Source: Mycobacterium sp. ITM-2016-00317
GTDB lineage: Bacteria > Actinomycetota > Actinomycetes > Mycobacteriales > Mycobacteriaceae
Assembly (NCBI RefSeq): GCF_002968295.1
Contig: NZ_CP134399.1
Coordinates: forward strand, 4,898,001-4,962,000
Direction: 5' to 3'
Length of the DNA stretch: 64,000 bases
In this document: in pieces, positions 62,977-64,000 of the stretch
Position numbering within the stretch: position 1 is the stretch's first letter
How the letters are laid out: every line of letters begins with the position of its first letter
Made by a program: the position numbers and the translations under genes
The notes under the pieces: model-generated
The model's input: the letters and a program-made list of their open reading frames with translations, nothing else
Databases searched by the model: none
Told to the model about the DNA's origin: nothing

Positions 62977-64000
62977 ATGAGCGACGGCGACATGGAAGAT
63001 GCCGCTGCCACTCCGGGCCGCGCACGTACCGGCGACGACGGATCGGGCGACCGGTCCGACAGTGACTGGCTTACCCGATCGCGGCGCCCGAAGCCAGGCG
63101 CCGCGCCGTGGGAGCGCGCAGCAGACGCTCCCCCCGACGCCGACTCCCAGGACACGGAGTCCGCGCCGATCACCGTCGCCGACCTGATCGCCAAGATCCA
63201 CGGCGACGCCCCGTCCGTCCCGATCCCCCGGCGGCGCCGCGCCCGGCCCGAACCCGACGACGAAGCAGAGCCCGCCGAGACGCCGCACCCCGCGCCCGGA
63301 CCCGAGGCCGAGCTCTACCCCGACACCGCCGACCTGGACACCACGGTCCTTCCGGCCGTCGACCTGAGCCGCGCCGAACTGCCGGATCTGGCCGCCTTCC
63401 CCGCCCCCGCGCACACGTCCCCGAAGCCCCGGATGCGTCCGTCCCACCGGGTCGCTGTCGCCGGCCGGGTCGCCGCAGCGCTGGTCGCGGTCCTCGCCCT
63501 GGTGCTGACCGGTGGTGCGTGGCAGTGGCAGTCCGCCAAGAACAACCTGCTCAACAGGGTCTCGGCGCTGGACCCGGATTCCCGCGACATCCTCGACGCC
63601 AACGCGCAGTTCGGCGACGAGAACTTCCTGATCGTCGGCACCGACAGCCGCATCGGCGCGAACAGCGAGATGGGTGCGGGATCCACCGACGACGCCGCAG
63701 GCGCGCGGTCGGACACCGTGATGCTGGTCAACATCCCGGCCAACCGCAAACGCGTGGTCGCTGTGTCGTTCCCCCGCGACCTCGAGATCGACCCGATGCA
63801 GTGCGAGCCGTGGAATCCCGAGACCCGCGAGTACGGCACGATCTACGACGAAGAATCGCCGATGTACGGCATGGAGAAGGTCTACACCGAGTACAAGCTG
63901 AACTCGGCGTTCGCCGTGGGTGGGCCGAAGTGCCTGGTCAAGGTCATCCAGAAGCTGTCCGGCCTGCACGTGAACCGGTTCATGGCCGTCGACTTCGCCG
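62977..64000 (+). CDS. LytR-CpsA-Psr (LCP) family protein, 3'-truncated
   Basis: 341 codons visible; the gene continues past the window. It has an acidic Pro/Arg-rich cytoplasmic N-terminus (~150 residues), one TM segment VAGRVAAALVAVLALVLTGG, then the LCP domain: NFLIVGTDSRIG, ARSDTVMLVNIPANRKRVVAVSFPRDLEI and KLNSAFAVGG. LCP enzymes join polyprenyl-linked glycans (arabinogalactan or other) to peptidoglycan. Start ATG 62977 has AGGA nearby and the small ORF before it. From memory it corresponds to the Rv0822c position. Confidence 0.88.
   Translation, partial: MSDGDMEDAAATPGRARTGDDGSGDRSDSDWLTRSRRPKPGAAPWERAADAPPDADSQDTESAPITVADLIAKIHGDAPSVPIPRRRRARPEPDDEAEPAETPHPAPGPEAELYPDTADLDTTVLPAVDLSRAELPDLAAFPAPAHTSPKPRMRPSHRVAVAGRVAAALVAVLALVLTGGAWQWQSAKNNLLNRVSALDPDSRDILDANAQFGDENFLIVGTDSRIGANSEMGAGSTDDAAGARSDTVMLVNIPANRKRVVAVSFPRDLEIDPMQCEPWNPETREYGTIYDEESPMYGMEKVYTEYKLNSAFAVGGPKCLVKVIQKLSGLHVNRFMAVDFA

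Overview
The window is high-GC actinobacterial DNA, best explained as a fast-growing Mycobacterium (Mycolicibacterium-type) chromosome. Supporting content: F420-type LLM oxidoreductases, a fadA-fadB beta-oxidation pair, a DesA1-type acyl-ACP desaturase followed by a dihydrouridine synthase and a LytR-CpsA-Psr protein, a secreted AroQ-gamma chorismate mutase, and frequent GTG starts. From memory, gene order resembles two M. tuberculosis neighbourhoods (Rv0822c-Rv0826 and Rv0856-Rv0860c). Here they are brought together and filled with accessory genes. This is recollection, not a search result.

Layout. 1-9578 (minus): a tightly coupled eight-gene polysaccharide operon (nucleotide-sugar dehydrogenase, deacetylase, three glycosyltransferases, a Wzx-like flippase, two membrane proteins). 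One glycosyltransferase is split by a 1-nt frameshift. 10128-22885 (minus): two paralogous secreted giants of 3004 and 1197 residues, built from 20 and 6 copies of a ~130-residue cadherin-like repeat. The larger gene holds 3.3 perfectly identical 390-bp copies. 23566-28935: LLM oxidoreductase, PPOX-like protein, acyl-CoA ligase, GlxA-type regulator, beta-lactamase-fold hydrolase. 29028-32403: fadB and fadA. 32530-34937: a very long perfect hairpin, a small protein, an old-yellow-enzyme reductase, and a divergent ridA/marR pair with candidate operators.

34965-42528: a LuxR-type regulator faces a urea/urease operon, urtA-ureAB-ureC-ureG-ureD-ureE-ureF. It has a gamma-beta subunit fusion, a UreE, no permease or ATPase genes for UrtA, and a frameshift in ureC. 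42581-48450: dapC-like aminotransferase, second LLM oxidoreductase, two SRPBCC proteins, UBP zinc-finger protein, MBL hydrolase, TetR regulator, chorismate mutase. 48501-49008: tRNA-Phe, -Asp and -Glu (minus) and a divergent tRNA-Lys.

49059-58718: a secreted M15-like protein and a minimal Ser/Thr kinase, then a six-gene catabolic operon (MFS transporter, amidase, GntR regulator, FAD amino-acid dehydrogenase, metal-ligand-less M24 protein, asparaginase). The operon is preceded by three GTGATCA(C/A) boxes at exact 21-bp spacing; a band-7 protein follows. 58799-64000: MpaB-type oxygenase, divergent TetR regulator, desA1, dus, a small ORF and a truncated LCP gene.

Functionally, the left 23 kb look like a cell-surface/matrix island (polysaccharide plus repeat proteins). 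The middle is a nitrogen-acquisition insertion (urease). The right holds an uncharacterised amide/amino-acid breakdown pathway next to core lipid and tRNA genes.
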